Shown here: positions 46,366-57,041 of the stretch, piece after piece
How positions within the stretch are numbered: position 1 is the stretch's first letter
How the letters are laid out: every line of letters starts with the position of its first letter
Source: Bedellia somnulentella
Lineage: Eukaryota; Arthropoda; Insecta; Lepidoptera; Bedelliidae
Direction of reading: 5' to 3'
DNA: 64,000 nucleotides
Assembly: GCA_963576735.1 (NCBI GenBank)
Contig: OY755183.1
Location: forward strand, 9,443,213 to 9,507,212
Notes under the pieces: model-generated
What the model saw: the letters and a program-made list of their open reading frames with translations, nothing else
Databases searched by the model: none
What the model was told of the DNA's origin: nothing
Program-made: the position numbers and the translations under genes

Positions 46366-46911
46366 CCGTAATTAAGTACACCTATCCATGTGAAAAGGTT
46401 ACAACAAAAAGAAACAAATTAGCAGTCAACGAACCTTTGTTTATATCAAGACACTTTCATTTTCGTACAAAGTAAGTGAATAGAATACAATACACCACTC
46501 CAGTGATTTCTCTCTCGATTGATTTTTTGCGATGTTTCAAATTTGAACGTTGAATGAATGATAAATGTATCGAAACACAGTTGTTACATCCGAGTTGGAA
46601 TGTGGTTGACTCCTTTCCTTAGCAAGGAACTATTCTATATTAAGTACTTCAAATTTCAAAACGTACGGATGTTCTCAACAAAACATTTTTTTTCATCAAA
46701 GTTTCATTCATTCAAATAAACCTTTTTTTGTAGAGTTTTTATTGAAAATTAAAAAAAAATACTTTTAACTACATGGTTTACTGAAGTTTCGCCCCTAAAA
46801 GACGGCGGGGCGGTGGCGTTACTTAAGTGTCGAATGTTTAATTTACCTACAAGACTGCCATATATATGTTATTCTGTATACTCTTAATTATAATATAATG
46901 TATAATATATA

Positions 46912-47052
46912 CAAACATATACTCACGTTCTTAGAAAGTAGTTCCCATGCAGACACTATCAATCGCCACTATGTAAAATTGGCAAACCTTTCCAAACATT
47001 GGCAAATCTTTTCATACATGATATTTTATTCTTCACACTTTTGACGCCTCTG
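46912..47052 (-). pseudogene. Family B LINE 3'-end remnant
   Basis: Minus strand: 'aggcgtcaaaagtgtgaag' to 'gtctgcatgggaac' and GTGAGTATATG. A short internal duplication of 'ggcaaacctttccaaacatt' occurs at 46981-47012. Confidence 0.65.
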
Positions 47053-47466
47053 AAGCACATTCACTCTCTCTCTCTCATTCTCTCTTTTTTTCACAAGCCA
47101 ATATTTTCTACTAGCAATCTGTATAAAAAGTTTTGAAACGCTATACAGTGAGTTACTTAAGTTTAAAAATATACTTGCGGTTTTTATAAACGAATTAATG
47201 TTTACTCAATTCTCGAAAATTACAATTATGACTACAACCCGTGACGGTGTAGGCAGCGGGCCGTAACAGATTTATAAGTATGCTGTTAAGCAAGATTGTT
47301 ATGTATTCATCAGTATATATGTCATTATCATCACGGACTTGGTTAACGAGCACACACATTTAGATGAATACAGTGTTTTTCTGTGATGTTTCTTCTATTC
47401 CCCAATTTAGATGAGAGAAATATAGAATGCGTATTTTTTTTAGTTTCGAAATGAGAGAAGTAACTT

Positions 47467-47545
47467 ACATACATATAATCTGAGCTGTAAATTTCAAAAC
47501 GCGGCAGTTTTGGAAGTTGAGTGAGGAAAAGATGATATAAAAGCT
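47467..47545 (-). repeat. Family A 3' fragment, degraded
   Basis: 'acatacatataatctgagct' through 'ggaagttgagtgaggaaaag' on the minus strand. Confidence 0.6.
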
Positions 47546-48377
47546 TGTTTTATAATATATATAATAAAAATATGATTTTTTCCCATTTTGACTCATATAC
47601 ACCATTGCCATTACGACGGTGAAGTTTCCTTTGGTAGCTACTTGGAGAACGCAAACAGTTTAGAAATACGATTTAAATGCAAGTTGAATTAGAAATTAAA
47701 TTTGATTGTACAATTCTAATGGATTAGCATAAAGCATTTTTTTATTGTTAATTAAAAATCATATAAGATCAAGTCGTCTTACGCTACTTCATTTAGAAAC
47801 AATTAGGCCATTAATGTCCCGAAACACTATACCACTGCTTCCCCTTGGGGAATTAACTATGTGAATGCTGTGTTGCGTGGTTAATTTAACAAAAAAATGT
47901 GCATTGTATGACTTAACTACAAGGTAAAAATAATACATACTCATTGTAAGAACATTATAACTTGTATGCTGCACACTTAAATAGTTCAAGCATTGTTTGT
48001 CAGAAACGTACAGTTTTTCTAACTGAAGGACATGGCCTTTTAGCAAAGAACGACTTTATAGAACAAGCTGTTATAACTTTGTTATTTCATTGTCTTTTTG
48101 TCGTCAAAAGTTAAACTTTAAAAACACAAACCTCATTTCCATTTAATTTTTTGTAAATATTTAAAATAAGAAAAAGCAATTAAAATAAGCATATAAAAAA
48201 TCATACATGAAATCTATCGGAAAGAAACGGCCAAGTGCGAGTTGGTTCGCTTGTAGTTGGATTCTAAAAACCCAGCCTCGGTCGATACGCACATTATATA
48301 TAGGCACCAGAGTCCACCTTCAACTGATAACTAAAGTATCAAATAGTACTGGCAGCTCTGCATACAAACATTTCTCA
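47546..48377. other. No feature recognised
   Basis: AT-rich sequence. An 85-codon minus ORF (47789-48046) has no recognisable domain and ordinary AT-rich composition. Confidence 0.5.
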
Positions 48378-48611
48378 AACTCAAACGTTCACGCCGTATA
48401 TCCGCGAAGGAGTTGGCAGAGGTACTAATACTTCTGAACATTACGTTACATTGTCACCAGGTGTTCAGTGTACCCACGTTAACAACCATTATAAATTAAC
48501 TACACATATGACCTAGAAAAGACAAATTGTTGTAGGCCCGAACGGGATCTGAACCCCCATGGACCCCCGCACAATAAGTGGTGGTCTACCCACTGAGCTA
48601 TTACGGTCGCT
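48378..48611 (-). mobile_element. Family C SINE, internally deleted
   Basis: The tRNA-like head and ~110 bases of 3' end are present. Body is missing between 'tgtacccac' and 'gttaacaacc'. The (TTATG) tail is replaced by 'actcaaactcaaacg'. Confidence 0.85.
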
Positions 48612-49269
48612 AATAAATGTTCCATTTTCCAAACTGTCGTCTTATCACTGTTCCGCATTGCTGGCCTGCAGTTTTTACTTATTCTCAATTCAGGGTATTA
48701 ATATAAATTTAAATTTACATATACAACTATCTCGATATGGTTATTGATTAAGTTAACAAAGCAACTTTAAGTAACAACAAGCGTAGGCTTCGTGCCATTG
48801 TATCTGTAATATGCGCAACTTTCTTACATTGAGGTCGGCACGGTGTTACAATGTAAGCCTTAAGGCACTTACTTATAAGGGCATGGCTTAATGGAATTAT
48901 CCACTTTAGGATTATCTGGGTAAATGCTCTGAATTCATTGTTTGGAAATCCTTTGTAATGATCGTGCTTTGATATTTACATAGTGTTGCCAACCATGCAT
49001 GTTGTCAACCGCAGAAAATATAAGGTATGTTTAACAATAGTTTTCAATAAAGGTTTGCGAAAGTTTCAATGCAACACTGTCTTTTGCATTCTACAAAAGT
49101 CCTGGTAAATTTTCCTCCAATATATCTAGATCGTTATGGGCAATACAATAACGAACATAATAAATTATGTATCTATTTCACTATATCCATAGAACAGAAT
49201 AGTTATGGTTGTAAAAGATCAATAGCATTTTTACTCTGATTGGATCTTTATAATAACATATGGTAGTTT
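48612..49269. other. No feature recognised
   Basis: Only a small inverted motif (CTTACATTG…CAATGTAAG near 48822-48858) was seen. Confidence 0.5.
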
Positions 49270-49380
49270 AGCTGGGCAGTCTAGGCTTAGAAAAGCACAA
49301 CCCTATTTCTTCCCGTGGGTGTACGTAATAGGCAACTAAGGATAATAGAGCTTTTTCATGGATTTTTGGGCGAAGCTGTT
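49270..49380 (+). repeat. Family A 5' fragment
   Basis: 'tagctgggcagtctaggctt' to 'atggatttttgggcgaagct'. Truncated at its 3' side. Confidence 0.75.
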
Positions 49381-49677
49381 GGTGCAATCCGATCGGTAAG
49401 GGTTATTCTAAGCACCATAAGACACAATACAGCGTTACGTATGTTTGATACATCTACATAAATACAAATTGAGTTATTTGTTTGTAATATTATTTTAACC
49501 ATTTTTTCTACAGGAATATATAATGGGTCCATACACCAAAATATATATTTATAAAAAAACCGTCTCCTGTTCCAGTTTATTGCGGTTAATATCTAAAACG
49601 GCTGATAGCTGATATAGTAAAAAGTAATTGAAGTTCTCTTAATATTCGTTCGAAGTCAGGGCGGCTGTGTATAATTA

Positions 49678-51473
49678 TAAAAAAAAAAAAAAAAACACAT
49701 TTATTTCATTCATCATTACAAAAACATTATACATTTCGACCCATCCTAGTAAGCCCCATAGGGCCTGTAACAGGACAGCGTCGGTCCTCCGTTTCGTGGC
49801 ATAGTGTGGTAACATATTTATTTCATAATCATTATTATTACAAATTTACATTATTAACAATTTTAATTTCATTTTATATATTACTTTTCTCAATATCTGT
49901 AAAATGTACATTTTTAGTTGTATTAAAATAAAATTATATTAATATTCTGTAGAATTAATACTTGAATGTTAACAAGAAAAAAAAAGAAAAATAAAGAAAA
50001 AAATTAAATTAAACATTTTAAATTTTGAGCTATTTTATTACTAACAAGTTAATAATTACCATAAAAAAAAATAATAATAATATATTAAATGTACAAAATC
50101 AACCGTGTGTTTTGTGTGAGTGAATATGTTTGTGTGTGTGTTTGTTTGTGATAGTATGTGTGTGTATATGTGAATGTGTGTTTAAGTGTGTGACATTACT
50201 AAGTTATTTAGCAGTTACATAATATTTTCTCAGTTTCATCGTATTGCATACTCTTAAGATACTTCACTACTGATATTTTGCACTCACGTTTAGATTTCGA
50301 GTATATGCTAAGTGTACTGTTAATTTTATTATACAAATCAGCTGATTTTCTGGTGTATTGATTGGTAGCGAAAACTGTTTTTGTTTTGATAGGCGGTATA
50401 ACTATATGTGATTTGCGTCTAGGTTGTTGTTGTTTAAGTTTTATTTCCTCTAATTTGTGATTTCTTAAAACGCATTGGAGTATGTAAAGCTGTCTCACAG
50501 AAAGTACGTCGGATAATTTATATAATTCAGCTGTAGAAAACCTTCGTTGTTTATTATAAATCGTTTTAAGAAGATAGCGTTGCGCCCTCTCAAGTTCGAG
50601 GAATTTAGTTTTTGAGCATCCACCCCATACAGGAATACAATATGTGAGTACTGATTGCGCTAAGGAAACGTAAATCATGTTAAGTATTTGGATATTTGCG
50701 TAACGTCTTAAGTTTGTAAATAACCATATAAGTTTTTTTATTCGACCAGTTAGCAAATCAATTTGTGGATGCCATGACAAGTTTTTATCTATAATAATAC
50801 CCAAGTACTTAATTTTGTCCACACGCTCCAAAGCACAGCAGTTGCATTTGTTGTCATTTGCACAGTTTGTTTCATGGACTGTTAGTTTATAATTGCAAGG
50901 GGGTTGGGAGTTATTACGTATAGAAAATGTCATATATTTTGTTTTGTCCGTATTAAGTGTTAGATAATTTGTTGATAGCCATGTTTTTGTCAGTGAAAGT
51001 CCCTTTTCTGCTAATTTATATACCTCCTCCCAGGTGTCCCCATAAAACAGCATTGCTGTATCATCGGCGTATGAGTAAATATCGCATTGTTGGATTTTCA
51101 AGTTACAGAGGTTGTTGATGTAAATTAGGCATAGGGTTGGGCCTAACACCGACCCTTGTGGGACACCATATTCCGAGTCTTCTGTGTTTGGATTGCTCAC
51201 AAAATTATTAATTTTAACTGCCTGTTTGCGGTCCGTTAGATAGCTCACCAATATATCCAAGAATTTACCCCTGATACCTACTGTTTCTAGGCGCTTAATA
51301 AGTGTTGGTTTATAAATGGTATCAAAAGCTTTCCTTAGATCTAAAAATGATGCCAAACATTTTATCTTTCTATCAAGTTTTCCCACAATGTTCGTCGTCA
51401 GTGCAGTAACAGCATCTTCTGTACTCATACCTTCTCTGAAACCGAATTGTGAGGGAGAAAGTATAATTCTATA
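49678..51473 (-). mobile_element. 5'-truncated CR1/Daphne-like LINE
   Basis: Flanked by TATAATTA at 49670-49677 and 51474-51481, an AT-rich 8 bp duplication. On the minus strand the insert begins inside the reverse-transcriptase domain and runs through a TG-rich 3' UTR (50100-50190). Past an AATAAA at about 49706, it ends in an 18-base T run (A's on the plus strand, 49679-49696). A 3' oligo(T) rather than oligo(A) is unusual. The border duplication is modest evidence because the region is AT-rich. Confidence 0.8.
50208..51428 (-). CDS. Reverse transcriptase fragment of a CR1/Daphne-like LINE
   Basis: An uninterrupted 406-codon frame would copy LINE RNA into DNA if complete. Seen directly: motif A FLDLRKAFDTI (catalytic Asp at residue 30), motif B YGVPQGSVLGPTL (87-99), and motif C YADD (120-123). 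A C-terminal region rich in Lys and Leu ends …EKILCNC. The frame continues upstream of this Met to the truncation point with LSPSQFGFREG, so the true start, the endonuclease and the finger region are lost. The ORF is probably recent, since no stop or frameshift has accumulated. Clade placement between CR1, Daphne and Jockey-like LINEs is inferred from the motif spacing and is uncertain. Confidence 0.88.
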   Translation of the reverse strand: MSTEDAVTALTTNIVGKLDRKIKCLASFLDLRKAFDTIYKPTLIKRLETVGIRGKFLDILVSYLTDRKQAVKINNFVSNPNTEDSEYGVPQGSVLGPTLCLIYINNLCNLKIQQCDIYSYADDTAMLFYGDTWEEVYKLAEKGLSLTKTWLSTNYLTLNTDKTKYMTFSIRNNSQPPCNYKLTVHETNCANDNKCNCCALERVDKIKYLGIIIDKNLSWHPQIDLLTGRIKKLIWLFTNLRRYANIQILNMIYVSLAQSVLTYCIPVWGGCSKTKFLELERAQRYLLKTIYNKQRRFSTAELYKLSDVLSVRQLYILQCVLRNHKLEEIKLKQQQPRRKSHIVIPPIKTKTVFATNQYTRKSADLYNKINSTLSIYSKSKRECKISVVKYLKSMQYDETEKILCNC

Positions 51474-51676
51474 TATAATTAAATATGTATGTCAATCTTA
51501 GTTTCAACTTGTTTAGATCAGCCAAGGGCATATGTGTATGGAACAGGTGTGTATTTTCACTATAACTACATTAACAGTCATCTCGCAAGTGGCTTTCCCA
51601 AAGGTGAAACGTGAACATGTGTTGACAAGTTGACGTTAATGGTAATTTAGTAATGGTTTATGTTTGACCTTGATAG

Positions 51677-51941
51677 GTAATTTATCATGGTTGTTAACCG
51701 TGAGGGAAAATATCGTGAGGAAATCCACATGGCTGAGTTGTACTTAGTCATGTGAGAGTGTATTCGTATATTATACAAATCGGCGATAGACCCGCTCCCC
51801 TATTACACTTCACTCCGTGCTACATTGTCCAAGCAAAACGTGGGTACTCTGAACATAAGGTGATGATGTCATGATGTTCAGAAGTATTTAGTATTTCTGC
51901 CAACCCATTTGGGGACATACGGCTTGAAAGTTTGAGTTTAC
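51677..51941 (+). mobile_element. Family C SINE, 5'-truncated
   Basis: Starts at 'aggtaatttatcatggttgt' and ends with CTGCCAACCCATTTGGGGAC and ACGGCTTGAAAG. A small insertion ('tatattatac') lies in the 'gtattcgtacaaa' region. Confidence 0.85.
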
Positions 51942-52284
51942 TTCTTCTAGTTAAACTTTAGTCAATTTGCGGAAAATTATATGAGCGTGTGTTTAATAAC
52001 CGGAATATATCCTTTCAAAAGTACACCTTCCGGCTCCAAGGTAACAGAGGAATATTTTTTTGGAAAATGCCCCTTTTTTCTACACCTACGTTAAAATGTT
52101 AAGCTAAAACTTTAGGTCATTTTGAAAATCGCGCAGACTGAATTGTATGAAATTTGAAGAATGTAGAAAAGATTTGCACGAAAACAATCCTCATCCACAC
52201 AGTCCACAGTATTTGGATCACCGAGGTTTGCTTAATAATTTGCCCCCATGATGAAATATTTTAGATAATTTTCGTTTCTACCTT

Positions 52285-52560
52285 AGAGTGTCGCGGTTAT
52301 CGGAATTATCGATTTGTAACTTAATTGCATCTAAACACACCCACTCAACACAACCAAACGCCCCGAGAAAACGACCTTGTCTAACCCATATCAATGGAGA
52401 CGTATCAAATAGAGAGTTTCCAACTGAGAGGCAATCAAGCATTTTTGTGTTCTGTAAGCGAATGAGCATGGATACAGATACTGATCAGCCAATCGCCACG
52501 CTTCAGCCAATTACAGACGCGCGTTCCATCTGACACGATCCGATTCGATTCAAGATGTTT
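52285..52560. other. Less AT-rich patch with paired CCAAT motifs
   Basis: Two CCAAT boxes, 'cagccaatcg' (52487-52496) and 'cagccaatta' (52504-52513), lie 17 bases apart. The patch is open on both strands for 60-80 codons and matches no TE family here. It might be a promoter or exon piece of a host gene, but no splice or coding signature is convincing. Confidence 0.25.
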
Positions 52561-54063
52561 CGCTACGATTCTTTGATGACTCGAAATCGATTCCGGAAGC
52601 GATTCATTATGTGATTGATTGCTAATAATTCGTTTTCAACGCTTATTTTTCATATATTATTAAAATTATGATTAAATACATTGTCTGTTCGCTTGTCTAT
52701 GTATTTGTTTTAATTTTAGAATTGGATAAGTGTTTTTATAAGCATACTAGTGTGAAAAATATATAGTAGAAATTCACCTAGTATATTTTATTCTACATTA
52801 ATAAAAAATATTGATTTGTAGTTTGAAAAACTTGATTACCGAAAAAATTTAATAATACCGTATTTCATCATGTACGCTAAACCGTTAGTGCCTAGGTACT
52901 ACAAGCCTCGGTAATATTTCTAAATGTGACCGACCCACACCAGACCAGCATGGTGAACTATGGCATAGTCACCTATTTCTGGGCAGGTTCGCCCCGGACA
53001 CACACACAAATGAGCAATGGTGATTGGAAAGTAGATCAAATTAAAGTCGGCATACACACAGTTCAACTCAAAAAGCCTTGAAAAATACTGAAACATCATC
53101 TGCATACTCGTAGTTTATCTATCAAAAAAACGAGAATAAATAATAATAAATCAAGATAGAGGTAATAGCCCATTAGAAAATCACGAATCTTTCAATAAGA
53201 AATGGTGAAATTTTTAAATAAATGGTATAGTCTGCTCGCACAATCGTGTCCGTGACGCACGATCGATCTATTGATCTCCGACTACACAGCACGTTGAATA
53301 CGTTTCCTGTTTAAAATTGCGACATAGTCAAGTTGTGTCCCTCAGAGTTTTAGTTATATACATTGGTTAATAACGGTCCCATACTTTAGTCGAGTCTGAC
53401 AAAACATTCGTTGAATTATTATGATTTTTAAAAAGGGTAGCAAAATAGTCAAAAAGTCTTGATGAGACAAAATGATATTTATATTGGTTTCTAAAAAAAA
53501 TGAACGTTTTCTAGTGTGTTTTTTTTTTCATTTTGTTTCACTTTTATCAGAATTTCTTACCATATTTACTTATTATTATAGTCTTTCACTTTATTTCCAC
53601 TAAAAGTATCATCACCTGGATGGTCAGTGTAAGATCTATGTCAGCGGCGCGTACGCCAAACGTGATTGATCGATATCTAACTACTATCACGCGTTTGAAA
53701 ATCGCAACTTGCAATTGAAACTACATCCATTTGAGACCAGAATTCCACTGATTGAAATCTACTTACACGCCGACATTTCCTACTTACTCAATTACGCTCC
53801 CAATGATATTGCAATGATACCAAGTTATATAAATACCTGAGATAAAATGAGGTATGTCGGTAAATAGAACGAATGGATTCTCTACCGTTTTTTTTCTATA
53901 TAAGCTTCTTAGTTACATACTTAAAGTATTTTTAAGTTTGATTTTACGGGTAAATTATCTGTGCGCCTTTAGTGAAACTAATATTCATTAAAATACTCGT
54001 TCTTGCAAATTGAACTTAGACTATTTCGTTTGTTTAAATCGTTTCTTAAAACTAACAGAAGAC
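52561..54063. other. No feature recognised
   Basis: AT-rich. 53225-53300 is GC-richer ('gtgacgcacgatcgatct') without further signal. Confidence 0.5.
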
Positions 54064-54152
54064 ACCAGGTGACAATTTCACCTAATGTTAAAAGTATTAG
54101 TACCTGTGCCAACCCCTTCGAGGATATACGGCGTGAACGTTTAAGTTTTAGT
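54064..54152 (+). repeat. Family C 3' fragment
   Basis: Last ~90 bases: 'caccaggtgacaatttcacc', CCAACCCCTTCGAGGATATA, CGGCGTGAACG. It abuts the following family B copy. Confidence 0.85.
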
Positions 54153-54154
54153 TT

Positions 54155-54277
54155 TGAGTATTAAAAGAATGGATGTAAACGAAGCTAGAGAGGTTTGCCA
54201 GGGTCGTACAAAGTAGCGATCGTTAGTCTCTGCCTACCCCAATGGGAAATAATGGCGTGAGTATATGTATTTATGTA
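54155..54277 (+). pseudogene. Family B LINE 3'-end remnant
   Basis: Covers 'aatggatgtaaacgaagcta' to GCGTGAGTATATGTATTTAT. The terminal hairpin is intact: GCC 54232-54234, CCCC 54237-54240, GGG 54244-54246, GGC 54254-54256, GTGA 54257-54260. An in-frame TAG replaces the Trp of DRTKWRS ('caaagtagcgatcg'). Confidence 0.88.
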
Positions 54278-54812
54278 TAGATCAGTTTGGGTATTTAATT
54301 AGTGAAAAATATAATCCATTTTTAGATGGGGATCGGCTTAAAGACATTCTGGGTTAAATCTTTTTACTTTTTAATTTAGAAAATGCATTAAATGCCAAGA
54401 AAAACCGGGTTTCCATGATTTAAGAAAACAGAGCTTAAGTGAATTTGACGTATTTTGAACGAGCTTGTATTACCACATCCCAATGGACTAACTCGGATCA
54501 AGTATTTTGAAAGACAACTTGGATAAACATAAGCCCTGCTTAGGCTCAACTACATTAGAATTGTAAATGTATTCCAAATTGCTCATAAACACTGTTTTTT
54601 CAAGTATTTTTGCAACTAGCAAAGCAGCAAGACAATAATGGGTACCACGAGGCCACCGTACCTCGTTAAAAACACAATCACAAGTTGACCACGACCCGAA
54701 ACTTGGAAAGCATTGTGTTATGGGTAATATGCGGTAACTTGTCGTGACTCGCTTCTTGCAATACATACATAATTGTAATGTAGACTGAGGTTGAGTTTGA
54801 AATAGGCATCGG

Positions 54813-54964
54813 TCAACTCAAACGTTCAAGCCGCATGTCCCCAAAAGGGTTCGCAGAGGTACTAATACTTCGGAAGATCACGGGACATTGTCATCTTGCG
54901 ATGAGTACCCACGTTTTGCTTGGACAGTGTCCTCACGTGATATGGGACAGGTCTATCGCAGGCA
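54813..54964 (-). mobile_element. Family C SINE 3' half
   Basis: Minus-strand copy from 'gcgatagacctgtccc' to the hairpin (CGAACCCTTTTGGGGACA). The head and upper body are absent. Confidence 0.82.
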
Positions 54965-55049
54965 TCGATCTCTTTTAGTTCTCTGAAGCAGCTGGGAAAT
55001 TGACAGATCTGGCAGATACAATACAGATAAACTTAGCTACCTATATTTT

Positions 55050-55270
55050 ACGCTGTGTTGCGTCGGCTAAGAAAAGCACTTACCAATTTTTTGAGAGGAT
55101 GTCATAAAAGGTGACTTATGGAACTGGGCTTAAAGTCATTTTTGGATGATTCGGCTGGAGATCCGACACTAACACCCTTTATTATACAATATACTTCACA
55201 ATCGCGTTCCAAGAGTGGTTGACGAATTTCTAAATTAAAAAGCCTAGTCCCTTTGGAATTTGCGGTCATG
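55050..55270 (+). repeat. Family A SINE-like repeat, degraded
   Basis: 'acgctgtgttgcgtcggcta', 'gattcggctggagatccgac' and 'ggaatttgcggtcatgtg' define a full-span but heavily substituted copy. Confidence 0.75.
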
Positions 55271-55304
55271 TGTTTGTCTATACTATGTTTTAGTATATTA
55301 TATA

Positions 55305-55497
55305 CTAGTGGTCCGCCCCGGCTTCACACGGATGGTGTTAAATATTTTTACTGTTTACCCCCTACAGTATTTAGCGTGATGATATATATCCTATGTCCTT
55401 TTCCTGGTTCTAAGCTACCTCTCCAACAATTTTCAGCCAGATCGTTTTATCAGTTCTCGAGTTATAAATAGTGTAACTAACACGACTTATATATATA
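55305..55497 (-). mobile_element. Helitron 3'-end fragment
   Basis: The minus strand ends with CCGTGTGAAGCCGGGGCGG, then CTAG at 55308-55305. Upstream text ('ggtagcttagaaccaggaaa') is typical of a lepidopteran Helitron 3' region. The 5' TC end could not be placed, so this is probably a partial copy. Confidence 0.7.
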
Positions 55498-55960
55498 GAT
55501 GTTTAAGTGTGCCGTATTAATTTAATTAAAACGCTTAGTATCTTTGTGAAGTCGGGCCTGCTGCTGTGTCTCTCTGTATGTTGACAACCACAAAACCGAG
55601 TTATAGAATCACAAAAACACATGCCTAAGAATATAACGACAAGACAAACAAACAGGAATGGATCCTAAATTATTGTCATCAAATACATTTTATGCCTTAA
55701 TGTATAAAAAAATACGTTTCGAAACTGACTATGGCAACACCGAAACGTGTCGTGTCAAGGAATTTACCTAAGTATAAGTATCCAACACGATCTATTACAA
55801 ACAAGCAAAAACCCACAACGTTATTAGGAAACATGCTATTGTCTCTCCAATACACACTATATGCAACATACTGGCAAAAACACCGCATTAAAATTCAATC
55901 CTATTATTGACACGATGCGTTATGTAACCAACAAAAGAAATGAATGTAATGTTAAACACA

Positions 55961-56797
55961 TACATACATATACTCACGGCTTTAAATCCCTAGAAGGGGT
56001 AGCCAGAGCTAAGGAATTAGAAATTCGTCAGCCACTTTTGGAAAATTGAGTGGGGAAAAAGATGGTAAAGTAAAGGTTGTTGGTGGCTTATTCCGATTAT
56101 CCACCCTAAAAAATCCTCCCTAAGTCGGATATTTGGAAACGCATGTCCGATTATCCACCCTGAACGGGGTGGATAATCGGAATTCATAATAAAATGTTTC
56201 TTCCGATTTTTTACCCCAAGTACAGTCATTCACAGAAACATACTCACAACCTGGTCCAAGAAACTTCAACAGAGATATACATACCTACTTTCCTACTTAC
56301 AGTCTGAATAAAATTATCCTGGTGGAAAGTTTTAATTTAATATTTATTGTTAAACGAAAAACTTAAGTAATCTTAAAAAAAAATAAAAAATTGCAGGTAA
56401 GCACCTGTAGATTTGGGTGAAAACCATTTAAATTGACTGTTGTGACAAATGAAACCATAACAAGAAAGAAACTCGTAACAAAAAATAACAAAATTAAAAC
56501 TTAGGGTCTTTTCACCACTGACACACAATAAATAATAATTTACATGTTCCTGTAAAGGACTGTACGTAGGCAGGGTAGAAAATCGGAAGAAACATTTTAT
56601 TATCCGACTATCCGAATATCCGACTTAGGGAGGATTTTTTAGGGTGGATAATCGGAATAAGCCTTGTTGGTGATGAGTCTCCAACAGCATCGCCCAAAAA
56701 TCCCTTGAAAGCCCCAATACCGTTAGTCGCCTCTTACGTACACCCATAGGTAGAAATGGGGTAGTGCTATTCTAAGCCGACACTACACGGCGACACA
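55961..56797 (-). repeat. Family A SINE-like repeat split by a MITE, with target-site duplication
   Basis: Full-length family A copy in two pieces (55961-56084 and 56664-56797) around the MITE at 56085-56663. The outer duplication is TTAAACACA at 55952-55960 and 56798-56806. Confidence 0.92.
56085..56663. mobile_element. Long-TIR MITE nested in a family A copy
   Basis: The ends are GGCTTATTCCGATTATCCAC and its reverse complement. The first 49 bases of each end are identical, and homology between the ends continues to ~145 bases ('aaaatgtttcttccgatttt' and a GTACAGTC motif). The left TIR has ~54 extra bases carrying a palindrome (GATTATCCACCC…GGGTGGATAATC). The target TTGTTGGT is duplicated (56077-56084 and 56664-56671). 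An 8 bp duplication fits hAT, P or Merlin-type transposases. The interior is non-coding. Confidence 0.9.
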
Positions 56798-56857
56798 TTA
56801 AACACATTTACTAGTTATAAATTCTAACATTCTACGAACTCAATGTTTACGACTTAA

Positions 56858-57028
56858 AGCACCAAAGGTGTGACAGCGGTACTAATACTTCTGTACAACA
56901 GATATCATTTTTGTTACCTAGTTTGAGTGATCTGAGTACCGATGCAAGCCTATCGCCGCTTTGTACGAATAAATTGTCACATGAAATGAAATGAAAACGC
57001 ATAACTCAGCCCTGTGGTTTTCCTCATA
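56858..57028 (-). repeat. Family C SINE remnant, interrupted
   Basis: Degraded body ('gtactaatacttctgtacaa', 'gcctatcgccgctttgtac', 'aactcagccctgtgg') on the minus strand. It ends where the next family C copy inserted. Confidence 0.65.
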
Positions 57029-57041
57029 ATGTTTCTAGTCA

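Noticed and set aside
50100..50190. (TG)n stretch as a separate microsatellite locus
   Set aside because: It lies in the 3' UTR of the CR1/Daphne-like LINE and is irregular.
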